A stretch of 64,000 bases of DNA from Schizophyllum amplum (taxonomy: Eukaryota > Basidiomycota > Agaricomycetes > Agaricales > Schizophyllaceae): positions 248,001-312,000 of the forward strand of contig VDMD01000018.1 in assembly GCA_007026445.1 (NCBI GenBank). Reading direction: 5' to 3'. Under the pieces are notes generated by a model, which was given only the letters and a program-made list of their open reading frames with translations, made no database searches and was not told the origin of the DNA. A program made the translations under genes and the position numbers. Of the stretch, positions 1-10,116 are shown piece by piece; within the stretch, counting starts at the first letter, position 1, and every line of letters begins with the position of its first letter.

Positions 1-332
1 GCGGCACTGGCGGCACGGGTGGCACGGGGCGCCTGGCGCCGCCTCCTATGCCGAGCTTCCCTATTGGAATCGGGCAGCTAAGCGGGGCGAGCACGTCGAG
101 TGTCAACTTGGTCCGTACGCCTATGCGTACGGTGCCGGAAGACGGCGGGGGCTCGGCAAGGCCGTCGATGGAGTGGAGCGCGACCCAAGACCCTACTGCC
201 TCAGCGCACTCGGAGATGGAGGACATCCGCCGGCGGCGGGAGGAGGTGAGCGCGCGGTACGAGGCGCGACTGGAGTACCTGCGAGCTAAGCTCAAGGGTG
301 CCGTGCTGCACGAGAAGTTGCTGAAGAAGTAG
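1..332 (+). CDS. C-terminal part of an unidentified protein (cut by left edge)
   Basis: An open frame enters from the left edge in frame 3 and stops at 330-332. It begins with a Gly/Thr-rich stretch (GTGGTGGTG), continues through a Ser/Pro-rich disordered part, and ends in a charged helical segment rich in Glu, Arg and Lys (around EDIRRRREEVSARYEARLEY), probably a short coiled coil. An ATG lies in frame at 48, but the frame stays open upstream of it, so this is probably not the start. No domain is recognisable in the visible ~110 residues, so no function is proposed. Confidence 0.55.
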   Translation, partial: GTGGTGGTGRLAPPPMPSFPIGIGQLSGASTSSVNLVRTPMRTVPEDGGGSARPSMEWSATQDPTASAHSEMEDIRRRREEVSARYEARLEYLRAKLKGAVLHEKLLKK

Positions 333-1147
333 CTGTTGGGCGCTCCCTTGCTGCTGGGCTTCTCTGCTCTTGGGCTGCTTTGCTGTTGGGTTCCCTTTAA
401 CATACTACCGTTATACGTCGTTAATGCGACCCCCTTTCGTCGGCTACTTGCGACCATTTATGTCTGCCGCGTTTCTTCTTCCTCTACTGATCTTTTTCTT
501 GACTTCTTTCACGCATCGCTATACTACCCGTGTACATTTACTGATACCTCTCGGGCTTCGTGCATTTGTACATCCGCTTTAGGCTCATAGACACGACTAT
601 TTTTCTGGGACGAGCGGCTGGTGACACTGATATGGCGCTTTTTTGGTTCAAAGGTCGTCCTCAGGCCTGAGGCCCGGTCCTTGCAGCTGGTCAGTTGAGC
701 ATCGAGATGGAGACCTCACGCTGCGCGCAATGCATGGTCTGCATGATAAAGGTATATCAGGCGGTAAGGAGCGGTAGGGAGTGCGTCCGTGTCAGTGCTT
801 GCAAGAGGCGGGCATCAGTGATGTATCGGATGGATAGGCTTGTACAAATCTGCAAGGCGACAGCATGATAGCGAGTATGTTACATAAGTGTAGGAGGAGA
901 CATAGAGAGATAGAAAAGAAAAGATTGGGGGAAGATGGAGCAGGAGCAGTGGATATACAAGTACCTGGTCCTATGCCAGTACAGATGTCCTTCTGTCATC
1001 GCGGGTGAGGGCAGCGCCTGAGGCTCGCACATCTCTATGTACCTTTAACGGTAGCTGACGCGGGCTCCAACGACGGACGGTCAGGTCCCGATGCCGGGGG
1101 ACCGTCAGACTCCAACGTCGATGTGATGAACTCGCAGCCGGCGCGCC
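333..1147. other. Intergenic stretch, convergent 3' ends
   Basis: About 815 bases lie between the stop of the left-edge gene and the stop of YPD1 on the other strand. The DNA is T-rich just after the first stop, as expected for a 3' UTR. The short ORFs here have no coding character. I see no RNA gene or repeat. Confidence 0.5.
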
Positions 1148-1834
1148 TCAGTCCTCCTCCTCTTCGACTGAATTGTCCTCGTACCACTTTTGCAGCCACT
1201 CCTCGGCGGTGCGAAAGTCGACCTTGACCTTGCCGAGCAGTTCGCCGATGCGCGACAGTGCTCCGTGTCCGAAAGATCTTTGCCCTCGTTCTTCTTCTCG
1301 CCATAGTGCTGGATCTTTTGACAAGACTGCTCGACGCGTGAGACGCCGAGGGTAGCGGAGGAGCCTTTGAGGAAGTGGCCGAGGGAGGAGAGCTTGGGCA
1401 GGTCGGATGACTTGCTGAAGGGCTCCGGTCAGCGCTGGTGTCGGCGGGGAAGAGGTGGTGGCGGCTCACAGGGCCTGGTCCATGTCATCGAAGGTAGATT
1501 CTGCCTGCGAAAAATATGCGTCGACCATGCCACGGCTGAAGTCGTGCGTGTCATCCTCATCCAGCTCGAGGAGCTGCTGGAACGTGTCCATGTTGATCAT
1601 CGCCTGCGCACGACGTCAGGTCGCGCGGGCAGAGCGGACTTGGTGACCACGCACCTCTGGGGTCTCTGGCTCGGGCGTGTCTGCATCTGGCTTTGCTGCG
1701 GGCTTCGCCACTGTTGCCCCGACCTTGGCTGCTGCCACGGGGGACTTTGTGGGCGTTCGCAGGGCATCGTCTGTGTTCTTGTGGGCCGAGGCTGGTGTCG
1801 ATAAGATGGTTGTCGTCGCTACTGCGGCGGCCAT
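1148..1834 (-). CDS. YPD1: Ypd1-like histidine phosphotransfer (HPt) protein
   Basis: This is the intermediate of a multistep phosphorelay: it takes phosphate from a hybrid histidine kinase and passes it to Ssk1/Skn7-type response regulators in osmotic and oxidative stress signalling. Three exons are read: 1834-1655, 1603-1470 and 1414-1148, joined by 51- and 55-nt GT-AG introns. After an Ala/Thr/Pro-rich N-terminus comes the helix INMDTFQQLLELDEDD, then DLPKLSSLGHFLKGSS, where the His of GHFLKGSS is the phospho-acceptor, then GVSRVEQSCQKIQHYG. The C-terminal helix (GELLGKVKVDFRTAEEWL) lies in a frame shifted by one base at about 1260, so the gene is not open as given. The spliced length is one base short of 194 codons. 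An alternative ATG at 1903 would add 23 residues. I infer an assembly error at 1260 rather than a pseudogene, because sequence on both sides is fully conserved. Confidence 0.85.
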
Positions 1835-2300
1835 CGTCTGCTGGCAGGCGTGCGAAGAGCAAGCGATGAGCAAGATCCGTGCTGGGTGAGCGCAAGAAAG
1901 CAACGCTGATTATCAACTCGGCAAACGACCAAGTGCATGATCAACACGCGTGCTACCATTATTATTTACGTCATCGCGCGCCTAAAACCATTGTCCCCCC
2001 TCAAGTTCGCACGTCTGGCTCGAGCAATGGCGGCGCCGAGGCCGACCTTGAGCGCGCAATGCCGCCCTCAGAACGCCCAGCCAGCAGATAGCCATCGCAG
2101 CCAGTTCGCAGCCGTGCCTCACGATCGACGACTCATAAATCTCACCGCGCGGCCCGCTCTGGAATTCTCATCCGACTCCACCGCCGGCACGCACCTTTGG
2201 ACGTAGCCAACCGCAGGGGTGGTCCCTCTTCCGTGGCCGTTCACCGTTTATTCCGTCGTACACGCAGCCCGCAGCGCAAGAGTACATAACCCCGCGCAGA

Positions 2301-3404
2301 TCAGACCCTCTTACACAGCTCAATGGCCACCTTGCAGCCTGCACCCACGATGGTGCTCAACAGCGCATGCGCCGGAGCCCGTTGCGCAAAGTTCTCGACG
2401 GCAATGTCGAGGTGCTCCAACTCGTCGTCGCGGAACTCCTTGATGACCTCGCGGAGAAGCGGAACGCTCGGATGGTCAGTCGGCAGGGACTCAATCTCTT
2501 TCAATTGACTGTGTTGGCGTGAGCGAGGGTCAGGGCACCAGATATCCCACTTACTCGTCATAGTGTTCCCCGATGACCGTTTCAACGGCTTCCGTACACG
2601 CCATGGCCGCCTCGCGGCTCATAAGCGCAGTTCCCGCGCCGAGCATAAAGCCGGCGCCCCGCGCGACCTCCGCCAGGATGGTCGGGCGCACACGGTGCTG
2701 CAACTGCATCATGTCCATGACACTTATATGCTTCTTCTCCTGTTCCCACATCTCCTGAGAGATTCGCGCATTAGCAATCGAACCAAGGTTCTACAACAGA
2801 CCCTAATGTTCAACAACCATCCCAAGGTTCAGCAATCGTCCCCAGATTCAGCAACCAGCCAAGGTTCACAATCATCCAACAATCATCCCAAAATACGACA
2901 ACCCTTCCAAGCCATTCCAAGGTCATAAGGTCAAACGACTGCAAACCGCCATCCTCTCACGCGCAGAAAGTGACGAACCTGGATAAGCGCCCGCGTCTTC
3001 TTGTCGCGGCTGAACACGGCTGCCTGGCCCATGTATATCCAGTTCGCGGCTATCTCGCCTGCCTGGTCGACTCGGAGCGCCTCGTCTAGGGCGGAGCGCT
3101 GAGCAGGAGTGATGTCCGGCGTAGTTGAGATAGCAGGGGCATTTAGGTCAGTTGCCTTCGTGTAGGCGTCGGACGCAAGCACACGGTTCGCCGGTTGGGT
3201 CGAGTGAAGACGCTTGGATTCGGGCGCATGAGACGTCTTGGGGTCAATAGCAGCCGCCGAAAGCTGCTCCTGGGCGCTGAGACCAGCATGAAGAGCTACG
3301 AGAGGGGTGAGAGCAAGAGTGACCTTGACACGTGACTGATGCCTTGCGGCGTTCGCCGGGCAGACACGTGTCACGTGTGTGATCCATCGCGAGGCGCCGG
3401 TCAC
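2301..3404 (-). CDS. COQ7: 5-demethoxyubiquinone hydroxylase, mitochondrial (Coq7)
   Basis: Coq7 is a di-iron hydroxylase of ubiquinone biosynthesis on the matrix side of the inner mitochondrial membrane. The first carboxylate motif is in [17 protein letters not shown], followed by ALIQ joined to EMWEQEKKH, and the second iron-binding set is in [14 protein letters not shown]. Three exons are clear: one ending at 2979, then 2754-2555, then 2508-2301; the ends join as [11 protein letters not shown] and HYD/DQLKEIE, as expected of the family. The intron 2978-2755 is about 224 nt, several times the local norm, and holds degenerate short repeats. The start is unresolved: the open frame reaches 3404 but has no ATG before the catalytic domain, so the targeting peptide may come from an upstream exon or a frame break may exist. 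Divergent from CHL1. Confidence 0.85.
2790..2930. repeat. Degenerate ~19-bp tandem repeats inside the COQ7 intron
   Basis: On the plus strand about six imperfect units of the type CAAnCATCCCAAGGTTCAG follow one another, e.g. at 2817, 2834 and 2853, with later units more diverged. They account for most of the extra length of this intron. Confidence 0.6.
3320..3385. promoter_or_regulatory. CACGTG-type motifs upstream of COQ7/CHL1
   Basis: Three copies of the ACGTG core occur within 60 bases: GACACGTGAC near 3327 and the overlapping pair in ACACGTGTCACGTGTG near 3365-3380. The region lies at or just upstream of the unresolved COQ7 start and about 170-230 bases upstream of the CHL1 ATG. CACGTG is the bHLH/bZIP E-box core. 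Whether it is used here is inference, and part of it may be COQ7 coding sequence if the GTG-type frame is real. Confidence 0.35.
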
Positions 3405-3552
3405 GGCGCGTCTTGACTCTTGACCTGCACTTCAACTTGACCGCGGACGTTGACTCGCCTCGCTGACGGGCTCTGACATTCTGTGACTCTGGCTAGTCTC
3501 TCCACTTTAATTACACGGCGAGGAGCCAGACATAGCAATATCGCGCCTCACA

Positions 3553-6500
3553 ATGGCGACCAACCTCACGCGTCGCTCATCCTCCCTACGCCTACCTCAT
3601 TCCCCATCTTTCCGTTCCCTCACCCTATCAGATTCAACTCGACCTCATGAAGCACCTGTATGAAGTTCTCGAGAGCAAGAAGATCAGTATTGTAGAGAGT
3701 CCCACAGGCACTGTACGTTGCACCTTTATTCTCCACATCGTAGCCCCCCACCCCACGCTCTCCCTCATCGTTCTCTCTTTCTCATGTGCGCCTTTTAACG
3801 CCCCCAATTATAGGGAAAGACCTTTCTCTGCTTACCGCAGCCTGACGTGGCTGCGCGACCATCAAGATCGCGCGCGGAAGGCGCAGGCGCTAGCGGTCAC
3901 TACGACGCCAATAAAACCACGACTAATGCGAAGAAGGCCACGCCGCAGTGGGTCATCGACCAGGCGATTGCGCGCAAAAGGCGCGAGCTGGAGGCGGTTG
4001 AGGCGGAGCGGGAAGAGAGGATGAAGAAGGCGAGGGCGAAGGAGGCCAAGCTGCGCGCGAAGGTACAGCACTACGGAAGCGGCAGGTGGGTGGCGCTTTC
4101 AACTTCTGACGTTGAAAGCTCTGTTGAGCGGCGGCTTTGCATTGTGATATATCGCTGACAGGGCTGCAGAAAGTCGATGGTGCGGAGAGCAGTCGTAAAG
4201 GGGCCGTGAACGAGTCGCGGTATCTTCCCTCTGATGACGAGGATGCTGAGGACGAGGACGGCATGTCCAAGGATGTTCGGGCATTGTTTGCCAAGTGAGC
4301 TTCTCTTCTGCTTTTCCTCGTTTTCTATTCTTAATGTGTATTCAGGATCGAAGCAAGCCGGAACATCTCGCGTATAACTGAAGAGGACGAGGAAGCCTTG
4401 AAGTGCACAAAGATATACTACGCCTCGCGCACGCATAGTCAGCTCTCGCAGGTCCTGCCGGAGCTGCGACGTGTCGATGAGCGCAGGTCATGCTCTGCCG
4501 ACAGCAGTAGCGATTCCGGCACAGATGAGCGCATTGGGAAACGGCCAAGGGAAGAGAATGGCGATGATGTGCAATGCTACACGACCACGCGCACCGTTGC
4601 TCTCGGCTCCAGAAAACAGCTGTGCATCAATGACACCTGGTTGAAAGGCAAGAGGGTCGATCTCGACGAGGCTTGCAGAGCGCTGCTCGCAGGTATATTG
4701 GCCGGCGAAGACATCGTTGTCTGTTGCTGATTCCCGTTGCCAGAGAAGAAAGAGAAACGATGCCCACACCTACCTTCCCAGGAGGATGAAGGGGCTATGC
4801 TCGATCTCAGGGACCAGATTCTGGTGAGCTTTTTCTCTCTTGAATCGATGCAGCATCGCCGCTTAAGCACAATATAAGGCGACACCGAAAGACATCGAAG
4901 AGCTCGCTGCAACCGGGCGCGTTGCTGGCGTATGTCCTTACTTCGGCTCACGCAGAGCCATCGACCAAGCCGAGGTGCGCTGCGTAAGACGTATCTGCTT
5001 GTCGCTCCCTGCTGACTCCTACTCAGCTCGTGACCCTCCCCTACAACCTCCTCTTCCAGAAGAGCGCCCGCGAGGCACTTGGGATAGACCTCAAAGACCA
5101 GATAGTCGTCATCGACGAGGCTCATAGTGCGTGTGATATGCCCTTCTCATGATAGTTGTTTACAGAACCGTTCGTTAGACGTCATTCCGACTCTGCTCTC
5201 CCTGTCGACCACGTCGCTCCCTCTCAGGCAGATCAAGCTATCGCTCGCGCAGGTCAAGACTATCTGGGCAATTCAAGACCCGATTGAAGCATGTGCACGT
5301 CCTCAGTTTGCGACGGCTCACAGTCTTCCTCGAAGGCCTCGTTATGTGCATCGAGGCATGGGGAGCCGTTGATGCTGCGACGGCTGGCGCGGATGTCAAG
5401 GAGAATGCTCCGCGACAGAAGCAGCAAGAGTCCGCTAACGCGAAAGGCAAGACATCAATGACAGGAGGGAAGCCCTCACACGCAGCAGCGCAGTCCGGCT
5501 CTCTGAACACTGTTCCTCCAAAGACCGAAATCGTGACTCCCAGTGACATGCTCTCGCGCATCGGCAAGCAGGTCGACGGCATCAATCTTCTCGAGGTCGA
5601 GCGGTATCTCAAGAGCAGCCGCATCGCGCGGAAAATCAGTGGGTATTGTGTCGAGCTTGAGGAGACCCAAGCAGAGGAGTGCACCGACGCGGAGAAGAAA
5701 AAGGAATTGGGTGCGTTTGACTCACTGTCGACCTGTCGATCACCACTCACTGCGAAAATTGTATAGTGAGAAAGCGAAAAGGCATGGTCCCGCCTCTGCA
5801 CGCTGTGGAAGACTTCATGGTCAGCCTCATTGGCACGAATAACGGCGAGTCTTCCAGTTTCTTCGTATAATCCTGTCTGACCGCGATATCCCCCAGACGG
5901 CCGGATATCATTCACTCGCAACGCCAATGGAAGTCTCGAGGTCAAATACCAGCTCCTCAATCCCGAGCCCAACTTTGCGGAGGTCGTGGATGAAGCCCGT
6001 GCCGTCGTGCTCGCCGGCGGGACCATGTCTCCTGTAGGTTCTCTACCCCAGTATGCATTTTGGGCCAAGCGCTAAGTTTTGCTGCGGCAGATGTCCGACG
6101 TCTTCAGCCAACTGTTTTCGCATGTCTCTGCCGAAAGACTCACCAGCTTCTCCTGCGGGCATATCATTCCTGAGTCCAACTTGCAAGCGCTTGTCGTCAC
6201 GAAGGGGCCGAAGGGCGGGCTTCTGGAATACAAGGCGGAGAGGCAGAGAGATCCAGCGGCAGTGAGTGGATCTTTGCCGCACAAGGTCCCAAGTCTACGC
6301 ATGCTTAGCAGTGAATACAGATAGATGAGCTGGGTCAGATACTGTTCAACTTTTCGAGCGTCACGCCGAAGGGGATGGTGGTATTCTTTCCATCGTATAA
6401 CTTCCTCAACACCGCCAAGGCTGCCTGGACAAAGTCAGGTGTTCTCGGACGGCTGGAGAATAAGAAGAAGGTATCGTCTAATGCTTCATGAGATTCTCGG

Positions 6501-7170
6501 CGGTGGTTGATGGCCGTCTTAGGTGTTCTTCGAGCCAGCAGAGACCACAGATGTAGACGGAGTGCTCCAAGGCTACGCAACAGCCATCCACGAGACAGTG
6601 AGTCCACAGACGAGCGACCACTATTCCTGTTCACATATGTGTCGACAGACCACAGCGCGTCCAAAGGGCGGGGCGTTGCTCTTCGCCGTCATCGGTGCCA
6701 AGCTCTCGGAAGGCCTGAACTTCACCGACGACCTCGCACGCTCCGTAGTCATCATCGGCATGCCATACGCCAACCTCGGGTCTGCGGAGCTGAAGGAGCG
6801 CATGGCGTACGTGCAACGGCTAGAGGACAAACGCATGAAGGAGGGCTGGAAGCGGCCTGCGGGTGCGAAGGACGCGGCGGGCGAGCTGTACGAGAACATG
6901 TGCATGAACGCTGTGAATCAGTCGATTGGTGAGCACAATATTCATCGGTAAGTCAATATACCGGACGCTGACTTGTGCCATCGCTCAGGCCGGGCCATTC
7001 GCCACCAAGGAGACTGGGCTACTCTGGTGCTGCTGGACCGCAGATATGCGAATCCGGCCGTACGGAACAAGCTGCCAAAGTGGATTGGGGGAGGACTGAC
7101 TGTGGCGGACACGTATGGGAGGGTGATCAAGGAGCTGGGGGCGTTCTACCGACAGAAGAACTCAGTGTAG
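3553..7170 (+). CDS. CHL1: Chl1/DDX11-type Fe-S DEAH DNA helicase
   Basis: This is an XPD/FANCJ-family 5'-3' DNA helicase acting in sister-chromatid cohesion and replication-fork repair. I read 15 exons. Motifs in order: QLDLMKHLYEVLESKK, Walker A VESPTGT/GK (split by an intron at 3713-3813), Q-rich acidic insert, KIYYASRTHSQLSQVL, the four Fe-S cysteines (RKQLCIN, LDEAC, KRCPHLP, GVCPYFG), LVTLPYNLL, Walker B VVIDEAH (to 5126), and the C-terminal helicase block with FFPSYNFL and GAKLSEGLNFTDDLA. The stop is at 7168-7170. The intron after 5844 uses a GC donor (gcgagt) and ends at 5896. From 5273 to the stop the reading is continuous, but upstream about seven single-base losses in short C, G, T or A runs break the frame (five at 3559-3897, two at 5260-5272). 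All restore family sequence if one base is added, which suggests assembly error. Confidence 0.92.
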
Positions 7171-8418
7171 ACCGTGAAGTAGTGATGCCTAATGTCTTCA
7201 ACGGATATGCCCCCATTTTGATACTCAGTGCACGATATGCTGCCTCACTGTCGAGCTACTGGTCACCGTCGGTCACCGGTCACGGTTCGACTTCTCGGTC
7301 GCAAGCTTGGGGTCACCATCATCACCGGCCTCTAACTCCCGTCATGGTCTACTGGTAGCATCTTTACAACGCATCAATATGGAACGACGAGAAGTTGATG
7401 GTCACAAATTCGTCTGGGTCACCGACGCGGAATTGTGGCAAACTTGTCTGGTTTATCAAGCTGGTTTAACGTCACAGAACTAAAATACGGACAGCACATG
7501 CCGAAATGGATATCTTGACCGGTCAGCCCGGACGAGACGCACGTATGAGGCAGATAAATACACGTACAAACGTGAAGCAAGTTGAAGCAACACCGCCAAG
7601 ATCGGACTGTCTACGACAGTGTAGGCCTGGTGTAGGCCTCCGGCTGTTCGCACGGAAGTCTTGCGCAGATCCCGACGGTAATGTCGGAGCGGTGGTCTCA
7701 AATCGCCGCTGCTATTACTAATTTGAGGAGCCGAAGAAACTCATCGTGCGGTCTACGCGGATGGGTTGTAAGTAGTGCTGCGTCGCGGTCAAGTCGCGAC
7801 GATCCAAGGGCGATCATCCGTGCTCGCCCTTCGCCGGAGTTGATTCGCCGCAGTAAGTAGGAGGCTGGCTCCTCCAGGTGGACCAAACAAATCGCATCCG
7901 ACTTCCAAAAAGGCGGTCATTGTCCTACATCGGCGGGTTTTCGAAGTGGGGCCCTTTCATTTAGTTGAATGGTACTGATGGTCAACCACGTACCACCCTC
8001 CACTCAGCTGCGACTGCTCACATGCAAGAACTTGACAATTCGAGTGGCGTCGGCGGAAGAGCACGGTCGTCTTACAGTTATCGTAGAGCGAAGTGGACAT
8101 GTTGGCCAGTTGCCAATTGCATTGGTTTCGTCTATAACTCGACGAACAATTTATGCTGTCAATCTTTATGCAAGAAGGCAAACAGATGGGCTTTGTTAGT
8201 GTACGACCGCAGCCAGCAGCGTAGACAATGGTTTTGAACGCACAAATTTGCCAGACCTCGCGACAAGGACATTCAAGGCGATTAGACAGTGAAGAACCAG
8301 ACATCGGGCAGGCCAGGACTATCGACAAGAGAGCCAGAGCAATGACTCAAACAGCGAAGAGACCAAGGGCGATCGCCTACTGTCAGAGGCCAGTTGCGAT
8401 GGGTCGCGCGTAGCGAGG
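7171..8418. other. Gene-free stretch downstream of CHL1
   Basis: No ORF here has domain content or plausible exon structure. A cluster of GGTCACC/GGTCAC words sits at 7259-7320, including GGTCACCGTCGGTCACCGG. Two related AAGGGCGATC words occur at 7807 and 8365. It may be old transposon debris, but I cannot name it. Confidence 0.4.
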
Positions 8419-8421
8419 CTC

Positions 8422-8460
8422 AGAGTCTACTCGGGTGCTCGGAACTTCGAGTTCCGAGGG
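8422..8460 (+). repeat. Left terminal inverted repeat of the ~950-bp element
   Basis: Begins AGAGTCTACTCGGGTG and runs into a near-perfect palindrome built from CTCGGAACT and AGTTCCGAG. It pairs with 9325-9363. Confidence 0.7.
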
Positions 8461-9324
8461 TATGCGAGTTCCGAGGGTCACAGGCCGTCACAAAGCCATA
8501 ACGCGTGACATTTTCGAGGACGATGCGCGACGCGCGTCGACGCCAGGTCGATACCAATAATTCATGGGTTCTGGGCTGCGTTCGGCGATGCTGGCTGCAT
8601 CCTGGTCTGCCAGATTGTTGTTGGGCTGTCTGTAAGGCCGTAGCTGGGCGCTGAGCACCAGGACGTCGGATGTAGTGCACTTGCGCTGAGTCCGATGATC
8701 GATCAACATGTAAATTTTTCTGCCTGCCGAACGTACTCCCTGCATCATTTGCGACGACCTCAGAGTGCTCGCTTGGGACCCCGTTATGCAGGCTGAGCGC
8801 TGAGCTCTGAGCAGCTAAGAAGACCGGCTGTGAACGATTCAACGAGGCAGCTGCACGCTTGCGGCAAATGCCGATGACGATCATCATCATGTGGCGCGCG
8901 ACGTCCACACTTGCGGCTTTCACAGCGCGTCTACGAGTCGGCCCATATGTCTATAAAGCTGTACATAGGAAGCAATAGACATGGTATATACATTACTGCT
9001 TCAGTCAGCCAAAAAGACGAAGAACTGGGTGTCCTGCAGACGCATCAAATTACGAGGGAGAAATCTCACAAAACAGAGCCTTTCGCATTTTCATGATAGC
9101 CCAATGGGCTGCTACATTACTTGAAATCAATCGACTGCTCTGAACAGCCGCGACGACCCCCACTGCCAGCGGCGCGTCGCCTCAACGTCGACTCGCGTCG
9201 ACCGCTGTCGAGCGTGATCCTGCGTGATCTGAGCGTGATGAACATCGCCAGCTGCGTGACGAAGCTCGAAGTTCCGAGCAGTCTCGCAATCTCCCTCTCT
9301 GAACATTTTTGGCAGGAGTTCCGA

Positions 9325-9363
9325 GCTCGGAACTCAAAAGTTCCGACCACCCGAGTAGACTCT
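9325..9363 (-). repeat. Right terminal inverted repeat of the ~950-bp element
   Basis: The reverse complement begins AGAGTCTACTCGGGTG, then GTCGGAACTT and GAGTTCCGAG, matching the left end with few differences. Confidence 0.7.
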
Positions 9364-9366
9364 CAG

Positions 9367-10116
9367 GGAACCGCGGATGGAGCTCCTCAAGGCCGGTAAA
9401 GGTCGGACTCGCAGTACTGGACGCGAGACAGTGCCTATGCTTGGCCAGAACTGATCAGCCATACAAAAGAAAAATCGCTCGCCGGGATGCATGACAACAT
9501 CGGTACCGATGCTCGTATCGCCGTCGTCGTCTGAGTCAGGACAAAGTGAACAACAAGGGAGCACGTGGGAGACTGTGAGAGAGCGCCACAAAAGGTCGAA
9601 GCCAAATGGAACAAAAGAAGACGTCTCTTTGTTCTCAGCTCTCACGCGCCATGGACGAGGAATGCACCTCGCTTAATTTCCTGGAGCGCAGCGCCGAAGT
9701 TCACAATTGCGATCCTATATCGATGCTGTCTGTGCGTCTAGCTCAGAGCACAACGCCATCCTCCGGCCCTCGTCGGCCACGCTTATCATGCCCTATTGTC
9801 TTCTTTTGATGGCAACGCTTCGCTCTTATTGTCTTTCGTCGCTCTCACGCCCTTGTTCTCGCGAATATCCGGCACCTGCACCATGGATGAAATGTGACCG
9901 CACTCATGTCTCAGCTACCTTACCGATATAAGAACAAAGTCGGCGACCGAGACATCGACAATCGCCCTCCCCACAATACGCACCGCTATGGCGATCCCAC
10001 ACGAAACGTCGCCGGTCCAATTTTTGCTCGAGCGCTTTATATATCGGCATCGCGACTTGTGGCGCGTCCCTCCTCCCCTGAAGAGCGAGAAGTGTGCGCG
10101 TTATACGCCCGAACCG
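9367..10116. other. Intergenic region and promoter of the O-methyltransferase gene
   Basis: No coding signal is seen. A TATA-like TTTATATATCGG lies at about 10034-10045, 70-80 bases upstream of the ATG at 10117, which fits a fungal core promoter. Confidence 0.4.

Larger units (their letters stand above)
8419..9366. mobile_element. Non-autonomous DNA transposon with terminal inverted repeats (~950 bp)
   Basis: The two ends are inverted copies: AGAGTCTACTCGGGTG starts at 8422 and its reverse complement ends at 9363. The similarity continues inward (CTCGGAACTT, GAGTTCCGAG) for about 40 bases with a few mismatches. Each end holds a palindrome, CTCGGAACTTCGAGTTCCGAG-like at 8438-8458 and GAGTTCCGAGCTCGGAACTC at 9316-9335. 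Extra GAGTTCCGAG copies at 8470 and GAAGTTCCGAG at 9268 look like subterminal transposase-binding repeats. The interior has no transposase. I could not find a clear target-site duplication, so superfamily and exact ends are open; the subterminal repeat style resembles hAT elements. Confidence 0.7.

Noticed and set aside
3553..3900. CHL1 as a pseudogene
   Set aside because: Only single-base run-length changes are seen. Motifs, splice sites and the whole 3' two-thirds are preserved, so assembly error is the simpler reading.
4693..4743. In-frame stop in CHL1 at 4728 as a real termination
   Set aside because: A 51-nt GT-AG intron covers it and restores the Fe-S cysteine block KRCPHLP.
5238..6068. 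276-codon minus-strand frame
   Set aside because: Antisense to CHL1 exons with strong helicase similarity on the plus strand.
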